The notes beneath the pieces were generated by a model. The model saw nothing but the letters and a program-made list of their open reading frames with translations, was not told where the DNA came from and searched no databases. Position numbers and translations under genes: made by a program. Below are positions 1 to 7,364 of a DNA stretch of 22,155 nucleotides, piece after piece. The DNA lies in NCBI GenBank assembly GCA_023410575.1, contig JAEYPP010000082.1, forward strand, positions 1-22,155, given 5' to 3'. The stretch's first letter is position 1. Each line of letters opens with the position of its first letter. Source of the stretch: Bacillota bacterium (GTDB taxonomy: Bacteria > Bacillota > Clostridia > Lachnospirales > Lachnospiraceae).

Positions 1-47
1 AATCTAATCATGGAAGTTAATCTTTCACATTTATGATATTCTATACT

Positions 48-1391
48 AGTGATGCTGGTATATAGGAGGATACCATTATGGCAACTAATAAGCACTTAAC
101 TTTATCAGAGCGAATACTTATTGAGAAACTTCTTACTAACCACTCTCCCTTTAAATACATCGGTAGAGAACTTAATCGTGATTGCACAACAATCTCAAAA
201 GAGGTGAAATCTCACCTTCTTTTTAAAAAGGTAGGGTGTTTAGGGAATTCTTTTAATAACTGTTATCATCGTTCTTCTTGCTCTCTAAATCACCTTTGTA
301 AAGATCCTAATTGTAGAACTAAGTTCTGCAAAAACTGTAGTAAATGCTATCTGAACTGTAAACATTATCAAAAACAAGAATGTTCCTTGCTTCTTTCTCC
401 ACCTTATGTCTGCAATGGATGTAAGAAAAGACCTAGCTGTACTTTAGAAAAACATTTATACTCTGCAACAACTGCTCAATCGGAATACGAATATATTCGA
501 TCCGAATCCCGTTCTGGAGTTGTAATTTCAGAAGAGACCATTGCTTATCTTGATTCAATTATTTCCCCATTATTACAAAAGGGACAGTCACTTCATCATA
601 TTTGTTCAACCAAGCTAGATGAGATCATGTTTTCAGAAAAATGCATTTATAACTATATTGATGCTGGTATTTTCACTGCAAGAAACTTAGACCTTCCCCG
701 TAAAGTAAAGTATCGTTCAAGAAAAAGCAAACATGATTCCTTTAAAGTGGATAAGAAATGTCGTATAAACCGTACATATCTAGATTTTCTTTCCTTTCAG
801 AAAGAGAACCCTGATTTACCATTAGTAGAGTTAGATTCTGTCATAGGTGTTTCTGGTGGAAAAGTTTTATTGACTATTCACTTTGTGGAATCTCAGTTTA
901 TGCTATCTTTTCTCAGAGATTCCAATAATTCTGCTTCGGTCTCTACTATCTTTGAAAGACTTTATTGGGAACTTCGTCCTGACATTTTTATGAAGCTATT
1001 TCCTATTCTATTAACTGACAATGGGAGTGAATTTTCCAACCCTTCTGCCATTGAATTCGATGCAGAAGGTAATAAAAGATCGAATGTCTTTTATTGTGAT
1101 CCCTCTGCTCCATATCAAAAGGGTGCTGCTGAAAATAATCATGAATTCATAAGACGTATTCTTCCAAAGGGAACATCTTTTAATGAACTTACTCAAGAAA
1201 AGGTAGACTTAATGATGAATCACATCAATTCTTACAAAAGAAAAAAGTTAGGTGATAAGTCACCATATGAAATATTTAAATTAATATACGGAACTTCAGT
1301 TTTAGAAACGCTGGGAGCCAAATTTATCTCCCCAGATAATGTTTCAATACTCCCAACACTTCTAAAATAACAACAATCAACCAGCATCACT
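48..1391 (+). mobile_element. IS30-family insertion sequence
   Basis: One transposase gene lies between a perfect 12-bp inverted repeat, AGTGATGCTGGT at 48-59 and its complement at 1380-1391. This would make a 1344-bp element, a normal size for the IS30 family. The repeat does not extend further inward or outward and I see no clear target duplication, so these may be subterminal repeats and the true ends may lie slightly outside. The transposase frame is intact, so the copy may be active. Confidence 0.7.
78..1370 (+). CDS. IS30-family transposase
   Basis: This is a DDE transposase of 430 residues that would cut and join the ends of its own insertion sequence. The N-terminus (about 5-45) is the IS30-type helix-turn-helix that recognises the terminal repeats. 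Residues 54-121 are rich in Cys and His in CxxC-like pairs, a probable zinc-binding insert seen in clostridial members. The catalytic core is visible: D253 in ELDSVIG, D314 in LLTDNGSEF and E352 in KGAAENNHEF. The D-E spacing is a few residues longer than usual, owing to an insert around 328-336. A GGAGGA ribosome site lies 8 bases before the ATG. The frame is intact and full length, and no passenger gene is present. Confidence 0.93.
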   Translation: MATNKHLTLSERILIEKLLTNHSPFKYIGRELNRDCTTISKEVKSHLLFKKVGCLGNSFNNCYHRSSCSLNHLCKDPNCRTKFCKNCSKCYLNCKHYQKQECSLLLSPPYVCNGCKKRPSCTLEKHLYSATTAQSEYEYIRSESRSGVVISEETIAYLDSIISPLLQKGQSLHHICSTKLDEIMFSEKCIYNYIDAGIFTARNLDLPRKVKYRSRKSKHDSFKVDKKCRINRTYLDFLSFQKENPDLPLVELDSVIGVSGGKVLLTIHFVESQFMLSFLRDSNNSASVSTIFERLYWELRPDIFMKLFPILLTDNGSEFSNPSAIEFDAEGNKRSNVFYCDPSAPYQKGAAENNHEFIRRILPKGTSFNELTQEKVDLMMNHINSYKRKKLGDKSPYEIFKLIYGTSVLETLGAKFISPDNVSILPTLLK

Positions 1392-1690
1392 TATTTGATA
1401 CATAAAATTAAGAGGGTGGAATTTAATGATTCAAAAAATCAATATTTTGCACCTGTGTAGCTTTATGCTCAAAAAAAGGTAGTAATTGCTGAGTTTCACT
1501 ATAATTATATCAGAAAAAACACAATACAAACAGATTTGAAATAGTTTTTTCGAGTTCGAGTAGAATTTAATCTTACAACATGGAACTTACCTTTTCATTT
1601 CACCATTTATAAGAGCAGAATCTAAATATACTCAGTTGAGTCTCATACTAAATATCCTTCTTAAATTCTATACTAATAAAAGTTCACTAG
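1392..1690. other. Intergenic stretch right of the IS
   Basis: About 300 bases with no convincing gene. A reading frame of 18 codons at 1426-1482 (plus) has a GGGTGG-like sequence ahead of it but no recognisable product. The part from 1577 to 1675 resembles bases 10-48 on the other side of the IS: CATGGAA followed by a similar pyrimidine-rich run, and then the exact 11-mer ATTCTATACTA at 38-48 and 1665-1675. Confidence 0.4.
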
Positions 1691-1693
1691 ATA

Positions 1694-1957
1694 TCAATTT
1701 CCTATTTCTTTTAAATACTCATAAATACTACCTATCAATTTATCCGATGACTCAAAATTATCAAATCCAACATGCAGCATAATAAATACACCCGACCAAC
1801 AGTCATATGATATCATGATATGTTCTTCTTCAATCTGATTTCCAAACCTGCTTTTCAGTAACCTTTCAATTTCATCAATATCAGAACTATCTTTATTAAA
1901 ATTTTCACAAGAAAAGTGACCATTAGCTAATGTTGTCAGTACCCATCCTTTACCCAC
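1694..1957 (-). CDS. Small protein of unknown function
   Basis: An 87-residue product that I do not recognise. It starts with GTG preceded by an AGGGGG ribosome site about 8 bases upstream, which makes it a plausible gene. The protein is soluble and acidic, with no signal peptide or membrane segment. It has an aromatic-rich centre (ISYDCWSGVFIMLHVGFDNF) and helical ends. It begins just past the stop of the decayed chemotaxis-receptor fragment and on the same strand, so it was probably part of that older locus. Its size and isolation would fit an immunity- or antitoxin-like protein, but nothing shown here proves that. Confidence 0.55.
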   Translation of the reverse strand: MGKGWVLTTLANGHFSCENFNKDSSDIDEIERLLKSRFGNQIEEEHIMISYDCWSGVFIMLHVGFDNFESSDKLIGSIYEYLKEIGN

Positions 1958-1970
1958 TACTTAATCCCCC

Positions 1971-2172
1971 TAACATGCACCACGAATACCCTCAATGGTG
2001 TCTATTAATACGTTATTCTGCTTCATCAACTGGTCGACATTCTCATTCATAAATCTTGATACTTCTGTTGCTCCGTTCTGTACTCTAGAAACTATATCAT
2101 TGATATTTTATAACGAGTCTTTTGTATTATTTGCTAATTTCCTAATTCCTCGCGCAACAACTGCAAGCCCAT
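1971..2172 (-). pseudogene. Methyl-accepting chemotaxis protein remnant
   Basis: Reading the minus strand from about 2172 gives HGLAVVARGIRKLA followed by NNTKDSL, a TAA stop, and then NINDIVSRVQNGATEV and more helical sequence up to a TAG at 1971-1973. The GLAVVA-x-x-IRKLA pattern is the hallmark of the MCP cytoplasmic signalling domain, which binds CheA and CheW. Only about 65 codons remain: the sensor region and most of the signalling hairpin are missing, and the in-frame TAA interrupts what is left. The fragment starts within a few bases of the stop codon of the DUF262 gene, so the island probably replaced the rest of the receptor. Confidence 0.75.
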
Positions 2173-2177
2173 GCCAC

Positions 2178-3923
2178 CTATATCCTAAGTTCAGAAGTCA
2201 ATTTCTGAATCAACATTTTTTCACGTTCCTCAAGAAACACATCAAAGTTGCTGAATTCAAGGCTTACATTTGGTACATAATGCTTCTTCTTATAATCCGT
2301 CAATTCACCGACAGGAACCTTTTGGCTTAGCCAGGCATCAAAATCCATTGCCTTTTTCTCAATGTTAGGTATTTCTTCAAGCAACTGTAGATTGCCAATA
2401 TAATTGTAATTCGCAATGAAATCATCAATTTTACTGTCTGGTACACTCTTAGCTTTAAGTTTCTTAGCAGTAAATGTGCTCTTTGGAAACATGTGATCAA
2501 CATTGAAGTTGTGCCTCAAATCCGCCCAAGGATAAAGGATAGATAGAATGACCAATGTATCTCCATTCCCATACTTGGAGTAAAGAAGATTATTGATATC
2601 ATCCTCTGTAAACTGCAATGCTCTGTTCGTGCCTTTGAAGTGGTCAAATATAGCATCTACAGGGAATCCATTTGCAGACTGACTATTTACAATCTCCCTT
2701 ACTGGTTTCAACACTCCATCCGGTGCGAAGCTGAATACCCTCTTCAAGAGAGCAGATACAAACCACAGCTTTATATTCTTCCTATCGTCAATCCTTGATG
2801 TTGAAGTTTCAAAGTTGTTCGGCAAACCAATGGATTTAAGGTAATATGCCACAGGAATAATAAGGTTGTTTGATGTGATGTTCTCTCTACTGAATCCAAA
2901 GCTGCTGATCAATTTCAGGGCATCACGAATTGCCTTAGTTATGTTGTCCCACTCTTTCTCTATCTTGAGCATGTTTGTGCGATTGAAATTGTCGACCTTA
3001 AAAGAGATATCCGGAATGTCGCATAGAACCAGGCTTGCTTTCAGTACAATATCTTTGCTGATGTTAAACCCTCTGCCAATCTGGTTTATCTCATCAATAA
3101 AATCATTAATTTCTTCACGGGCGTCCCTTGTTTCCCATTGGGCTGTCGCAAATGACAAAAGAAGGTCAGAATAGCTGAGAGTAGTACCTCCGCTATTAAC
3201 ACGTATGAAAATGTTGAGAACCTTGTCCAATTCCGTACTTTGCTCAAGGTAGTAGCTGATAATCTTATTCACATGTATCACAGCATGAAGCTTTGATAAT
3301 GTTCTATTGGCATACTGTGCTTTTTCCTTGTCGGGATTAGCCACCAGGCCGGATGTTATAAGATAATCCATAACATCTGATAGTTCTTTAAAATCAAGTA
3401 TCTTTCCAACCGGAAACCAGTGATGGTCATCATCCATCTTGGTAGCCTCTGATTCAGTTAGGAATTCGAACTCGTACTCATATGAAATATCCTCAGGCGC
3501 TCCCAAAAGGTTTATATATAATTTCTTCTTCGGGTAAGCTAAAGGGTTATCCCATTTTTTGTATGCGATCTTGTTGGCGTATGTTCCTTTAAGGGCTATA
3601 TACAATGATGTCAGTCTCTGTTGTCCGTCAAGGACCGCCATCACATTATCACTTCCACTAATGTTTGCCTTTGGATTGTGTCTGTTATCCTTTTGATGGT
3701 AGTCACGCAAGAATTCATAAAATTTGAACTCTGATGCCTTTTCTTTCGGCACCTTCCAGAACAAAAATGAATTTATAGGATAGTTCCTCATCAAACTATC
3801 GAAAAGCATTGTTATTTGCTCTGGACTCCACACAAATTCTCTTTGAATGGACGGAAGCAGGTATTTCTTCGAATGGATATCGTTTATGACTTCGCTTATT
3901 GAAAGTGGTGTTTGAAATGACAT
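2178..3923 (-). CDS. DUF262-HNH protein, GmrSD-like restriction enzyme
   Basis: A 581-residue protein with the two-part build of the GmrSD/BrxU/SspE group. The N-terminal DUF262 domain (about 5-260) shows IQREFVW (26-32) and DGQQR (99-103), the ParB-like nucleotide-binding motifs that drive DNA sensing. The C-terminus carries an HNH-type nuclease: VDHMFPKS with D476 and H477, then IGNLQLLEE around 509-517. Enzymes of this family cut phage DNA, often with modified bases, or nick DNA on command from a partner. A strong AAGGGGGA ribosome site precedes the ATG. The gene follows the NERD-HRDC gene with a gap of 16 bases, so the two are very likely one operon. The substrate specificity cannot be read from sequence. 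Confidence 0.85.
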   Translation of the reverse strand: MSFQTPLSISEVINDIHSKKYLLPSIQREFVWSPEQITMLFDSLMRNYPINSFLFWKVPKEKASEFKFYEFLRDYHQKDNRHNPKANISGSDNVMAVLDGQQRLTSLYIALKGTYANKIAYKKWDNPLAYPKKKLYINLLGAPEDISYEYEFEFLTESEATKMDDDHHWFPVGKILDFKELSDVMDYLITSGLVANPDKEKAQYANRTLSKLHAVIHVNKIISYYLEQSTELDKVLNIFIRVNSGGTTLSYSDLLLSFATAQWETRDAREEINDFIDEINQIGRGFNISKDIVLKASLVLCDIPDISFKVDNFNRTNMLKIEKEWDNITKAIRDALKLISSFGFSRENITSNNLIIPVAYYLKSIGLPNNFETSTSRIDDRKNIKLWFVSALLKRVFSFAPDGVLKPVREIVNSQSANGFPVDAIFDHFKGTNRALQFTEDDINNLLYSKYGNGDTLVILSILYPWADLRHNFNVDHMFPKSTFTAKKLKAKSVPDSKIDDFIANYNYIGNLQLLEEIPNIEKKAMDFDAWLSQKVPVGELTDYKKKHYVPNVSLEFSNFDVFLEEREKMLIQKLTSELRI

Positions 3924-3939
3924 GTCTAATCCCCCTTAA

Positions 3940-5001
3940 TTAAATATATTTTTCAATAATCTTCAAAATATCATTACCATACTTATTAATTTTCGCTTCA
4001 CCAAACCCTGATACCGCTAACAATTCTTCATTGCTTCTAGGCATTTTAGAAATCAAATCTTTTAATTGGTTATCATTATAAATATAGTATGGTTTTATAT
4101 TTTCCTCTCGGCTTTTGTTTAATCTATACACCTTCAATTCTTTGAAGATTTCCGTTTCTTCCACTGGTAATGTAGCACTCATTATAACGACTTTTTTCTC
4201 TTCTGTATTCATAATTATTTCTTGAACACTTCCTTCTGCTTTGTTAGCTTCTTTTTTATACTGCTCATATTTTTCAGAATAATCTTTCATTACTTCCTTA
4301 TGTAAATCTAAAAAGGACTGAGCCCATTCAAGCAATCTTTCATCTGAAGATGTAGTTTCTTTGGACTGGTCATACATAACTTTTATGTACTTTATTAATT
4401 GATCAGCACGGATAACCTTTTCCTTTACTTCCTTTTTTGCAAACTTCGCATTAAGAACCGTCTTAGGGTTAGCCAGTACTACTACAGATTTATAGTAATC
4501 TTCAAAATATCTGCCTACCATGAATTTTGTTAATATATTACTTTTATTATCAACTTTTATTTTTTTTATTAATTCAAGATGGCGTTGATTCTGTGTAATC
4601 GGAGAATATATGCCTTCCTTCCTCTTTCTCCCGCCAAATTCTGTGGTACGAATAAAATCCCCTGCATTATTGATTTCAATATCCCCAATAAGATTTTTAC
4701 ACTCAATAACAAAGCAGATTTTCTTTGTAAAAACAAGATAATCAATCTGTGCACTCAAATCTCCATCTTCCAGAAAGATGTCATGTAATATATACATGGG
4801 CATATGGCTGTTTTTCAGTTCAAATGCTATATTTTTTTCTCCTGCTATACCATATTCCAGACATTTTATATCTTGCCTTATGATAGCTTGTCCTTCCGGA
4901 TTAAGTAATGGTTCTAAGTATTTCAGTCTTTCTATTTGCTCCTCAGCATTACTGCTTTCCTTAAGAAAGATTGGTTCTTTCATTTTATTAAATAACCCCA
5001 T
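3940..5001 (-). CDS. NERD-domain nuclease-like protein with HRDC domain
   Basis: A 353-residue protein. The chosen start is the ATG at 4999-5001 (MGLFNKMKEP), because an AGGAGGGAC ribosome site lies just before it. The frame stays open upstream to 5097, but that extension has no ribosome site. Residues about 50-160 form a NERD domain, a PD-(D/E)xK nuclease fold: AGEK near 54, QIDYLV with D88, and FVIECKN with E100 and K102. The middle is helical and Lys-rich. The last ~70 residues (NDNQLKDLISKMPRSNEELL then GFGEAKINKYG) are an HRDC domain, a helicase-associated nucleic-acid-binding module. It is first in an operon with the DUF262-HNH gene. NERD plus HRDC without a helicase core suggests a DNA-processing partner in defence, which is inference. 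Confidence 0.8.
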   Translation of the reverse strand: MGLFNKMKEPIFLKESSNAEEQIERLKYLEPLLNPEGQAIIRQDIKCLEYGIAGEKNIAFELKNSHMPMYILHDIFLEDGDLSAQIDYLVFTKKICFVIECKNLIGDIEINNAGDFIRTTEFGGRKRKEGIYSPITQNQRHLELIKKIKVDNKSNILTKFMVGRYFEDYYKSVVVLANPKTVLNAKFAKKEVKEKVIRADQLIKYIKVMYDQSKETTSSDERLLEWAQSFLDLHKEVMKDYSEKYEQYKKEANKAEGSVQEIIMNTEEKKVVIMSATLPVEETEIFKELKVYRLNKSREENIKPYYIYNDNQLKDLISKMPRSNEELLAVSGFGEAKINKYGNDILKIIEKYI

Positions 5002-5038
5002 ATAACAGTCCCTCCTATTATGCAATAAACATAATTCG

Positions 5039-5044
5039 ATTATA
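5039..5044 (-). promoter_or_regulatory. Promoter -10 of the NERD/DUF262 operon
   Basis: The minus strand reads TGATATAAT, an extended -10 box (TG-n-TATAAT), about 38 bases before the chosen NERD start. The -35 region at 17-bp spacing (GGTACA) matches TTGACA only weakly, as is usual for extended -10 promoters. Together with the terminator at 5127-5160, this separates the operon from the genes to its right. Confidence 0.6.
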
Positions 5045-5126
5045 TCATAATTATTCCAATTTGTACCATATCTACTCATCATAAAGATATAACGCAATTA
5101 GTATGTTTTATGAATATCTATAACAA

Positions 5127-5160
5127 AACGCACTCATTAACAAGAGCTAATGAGCGCGTT
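5127..5160 (-). terminator. Terminator of the ATPase-TOPRIM/DUF6602/HsdR_N operon
   Basis: AACGC-A-CTCATTA (5127-5139) pairs with TAATGAG-C-GCGTT (5148-5160) around an 8-base loop, giving 12 pairs and one mismatch. On the minus strand the stem is followed by TTTTGTTA, a normal U-rich tail. The sequence at 5167-5196 resembles the tail of the hairpin repeats at 10922-10996 and 12129-12207. Confidence 0.8.
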
Positions 5161-5166
5161 CAACCG

Positions 5167-5196
5167 TTACTTATTTATTCATTATTTCACCTTATA
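5167..5196. repeat. Degenerate copy of the hairpin-repeat tail
   Basis: TTACTTAT at 5167-5174 and ATTATTTCACCTTATA at 5181-5196 resemble TTACTTAT and GTTATTTCAACATTATA of the copy at 12129-12207. They have the same order and orientation relative to a hairpin (5127-5160) and again lie downstream of a minus-strand gene. The copy is shorter than the others and only partly matched, so homology is tentative. Confidence 0.35.
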
Positions 5197-5290
5197 TAGC
5201 AGACAACACGTCTCCAAATTCCTTGAAGCGACAATAATGATGACGTAAAGACCTAGTAGTTCCTTAGCGGCAAGATTCTCTCTTTTCAAA

Positions 5291-6163
5291 CTAATAAAAC
5301 TCTTGTACTAAAAATGGCATAAATACTTCATCTATACCATGTTCTAATTTATAACTAGGTACAGCAGAAAAAGATACTCCAAAAGAATCTGCCTCTCTTT
5401 CTGTAAGATATTTAAAAGGTTGCCCTGTCAATAGCGCTTTTACATTAGACTTTTTATCAATCGGTACTTGATTCAGGAATTCATTAAATAAGCATTTATT
5501 AAAGTCAAATGTTGCTAAACATTCCTCTTCAAAAAATACTCCTAACGAAAATGAATAATACTCCTCATTTATTTTTGCTACGTCTAATATCTTAGCATCG
5601 ATATAATGAAGCCTCATATCTGATGGAATACCCCATTTTAATAATCTAATTCCCAAGTCAGGTTTGTAATTAAAAATGTTGGGATTTAAAAATGCAATGG
5701 GACTTAATATCTTGTATAAATTATCCCACTTTTCTTCTAGCTCACAAATCTTCATTTCTAAAATTGGTTTCAACTGATCAATATCAAAAACTACGATATC
5801 TATTCCATTACATAATATATATTTGCTAACCCTTACTTCTCTATGAATCGCATAGCTATATGCTTGTTCAGGATTCTTACCAATTAATATATTTTCCTTT
5901 GGGCTCTTGGCATCAATAATAAAAGCATTTTTATTTTTCACCTGTACAATATAATCAGGAAATATATAAATCTTTTTAGGTGAAGTTCCAAACTGTATGT
6001 ATGGATGTTCTAACTTTTTACTTCTTATTATTTTATTTTCAGTAAAAGTAGAATATCCCAACGCTTTTAATATTGGTGTTACAATCTCTTCTCTTATAGT
6101 ATCTTCTTTTATTTCTTCATTCTGTATTAAATCAAAATTAATTCCTTCATCAAATATTTTCAT
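5291..6163 (-). CDS. Stand-alone HsdR N-terminal nuclease-domain protein
   Basis: A 290-residue protein matching the N-terminal nuclease domain of type I restriction R subunits (HSDR_N) with no helicase motor attached. The PD-(D/E)xK site is visible: FPD with D70, then FIIDAKS with D84 and K86. The NPEQAYSYA segment supplies the QxxxY motif (Q100, Y104) that marks HsdR-type nucleases. The remaining ~150 residues (LRLHYIDAKILDVA onward) are unrecognised and may bind a partner. It is last in an operon after the ATPase-TOPRIM and DUF6602 genes, 60 bases below the latter, and a terminator follows. No HsdM or HsdS gene is nearby, so it is not part of a normal type I system. Confidence 0.8.
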   Translation of the reverse strand: MKIFDEGINFDLIQNEEIKEDTIREEIVTPILKALGYSTFTENKIIRSKKLEHPYIQFGTSPKKIYIFPDYIVQVKNKNAFIIDAKSPKENILIGKNPEQAYSYAIHREVRVSKYILCNGIDIVVFDIDQLKPILEMKICELEEKWDNLYKILSPIAFLNPNIFNYKPDLGIRLLKWGIPSDMRLHYIDAKILDVAKINEEYYSFSLGVFFEEECLATFDFNKCLFNEFLNQVPIDKKSNVKALLTGQPFKYLTEREADSFGVSFSAVPSYKLEHGIDEVFMPFLVQEFY

Positions 6164-6223
6164 ATCTCTTAACTCCAGTAATATATTTTTTACCCAGGGT
6201 AAAATACGTACCCAAAGACTAAT

Positions 6224-7348
6224 TTATTTTGCTGTTTTTTTTATCTCAAATCTATGTTTATTATAAACCGTACAAATTACATTATTAAATGATGTGAGCT
6301 GCTCTTTTTCTTCAACCAAAACAGCCTCCCCTTTTTTATATACTTCATACATCTTAATTAACATCTTATTACTAACTGGTATCTCAAAAAAGTTTAATAC
6401 CGAATCGGCTGGTACCTTATCTAAAGTTCCATGCATTAATTGTAATGTTGGGATATAAAAGCCAAATATGCATTCTAAAATCTCATCTTCTTTTAAATCA
6501 CCACTAAACATTCTTATTCCATAATCTTGCATATTTTTTATTTCTGCTATACTAGCCATATTATCTAAAATATTTATTTTGCCATCATTAGGAACATAGT
6601 CAGCTGGAATGGAAAATGTTGTATCTAGCATTTCACCACTCTGTGCATATGCAACTAAGTCAGGTGGAAAAACTGTTATTCCGTTCAATATTTGCGTTAA
6701 AATTAAGTAAAAAAGTAACAACGCATCCGACGAGTTATTAATCATCGCATATACAGTATTACTGCTAGGAATTAATGATACCTGATTCATACAATTTTTA
6801 TCAACTGGTATAATAATCCCTTTATTCAATACGCAGACGCAGCTTACTCTATGTTCATAACCAACTTCTTCAGATAATGCTACAAGATTTTTATATATTG
6901 CATCTAATGAAGAGTCTGAATCATATGCGAATACTAATCCAGCTGTCGGAAAGGATATTCCTGTAATAGTCTTTTTTTCTAATTTTCTTACACTCGCTAT
7001 ATTTTTTATGCTCTTTCTTAATTCTTCCTTAGATAGTGTCGACTTGACTTCTATTACACTATATACACTTTCAATCGGTATAATCTTAGTGCTATCCAAA
7101 TCGAGCAAATATGGCGTTATAAATTTATCGTGTATAATAACATCTACTTGCTTACTTTGAGTATCTTTGCAGTCTATAATTGTTCCTTTTGCAAAACAAT
7201 ACTTTTCAGGGATATAACTTTTTAAATAAGATTCCAACGTATTTTCTCTAGCTGTACCTTTTTCACCATTGTGGTAAATTTTACTTGTTATATCATTAAA
7301 ATCAATCTGCATTTTTTTAGAAACTGACGAAAAAATGTCTTTTAACAT
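6224..7348 (-). CDS. DUF6602 protein, probable PD-(D/E)xK fold
   Basis: A 374-residue protein whose N-terminal half fits DUF6602: HNGEKGTARENTLESYLKSY (27-46), a KGTIID strand, SKQVDVIIHD (65-74) and IESVYSVIEVKSTL (92-105). D69, E100 and K102 in VDVII and IEVKS look like a PD-(D/E)xK active site, so a nuclease role is reasonable but is inferred. The C-terminal half (about 190-374) is unrecognised. A GGAGAG ribosome site precedes the ATG. It sits between the ATPase-TOPRIM gene, 16 bases upstream, and the HsdR_N gene, so it is almost certainly expressed with them. Members of this family occur in defence islands without a settled function. Confidence 0.72.
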   Translation of the reverse strand: MLKDIFSSVSKKMQIDFNDITSKIYHNGEKGTARENTLESYLKSYIPEKYCFAKGTIIDCKDTQSKQVDVIIHDKFITPYLLDLDSTKIIPIESVYSVIEVKSTLSKEELRKSIKNIASVRKLEKKTITGISFPTAGLVFAYDSDSSLDAIYKNLVALSEEVGYEHRVSCVCVLNKGIIIPVDKNCMNQVSLIPSSNTVYAMINNSSDALLLFYLILTQILNGITVFPPDLVAYAQSGEMLDTTFSIPADYVPNDGKINILDNMASIAEIKNMQDYGIRMFSGDLKEDEILECIFGFYIPTLQLMHGTLDKVPADSVLNFFEIPVSNKMLIKMYEVYKKGEAVLVEEKEQLTSFNNVICTVYNKHRFEIKKTAK

Positions 7349-7364
7349 GTTCCCACTCTCCTAA

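Noticed and set aside
1995..2330. Plus-strand frame of 111 codons
   Set aside because: It runs antisense to the MCP remnant and the end of the DUF262 gene, both of which have clear family motifs on the minus strand.
5291..6163. Type I restriction-modification system
   Set aside because: Only the HsdR N-terminal domain is present. There is no helicase motor and no HsdM or HsdS gene in the window.
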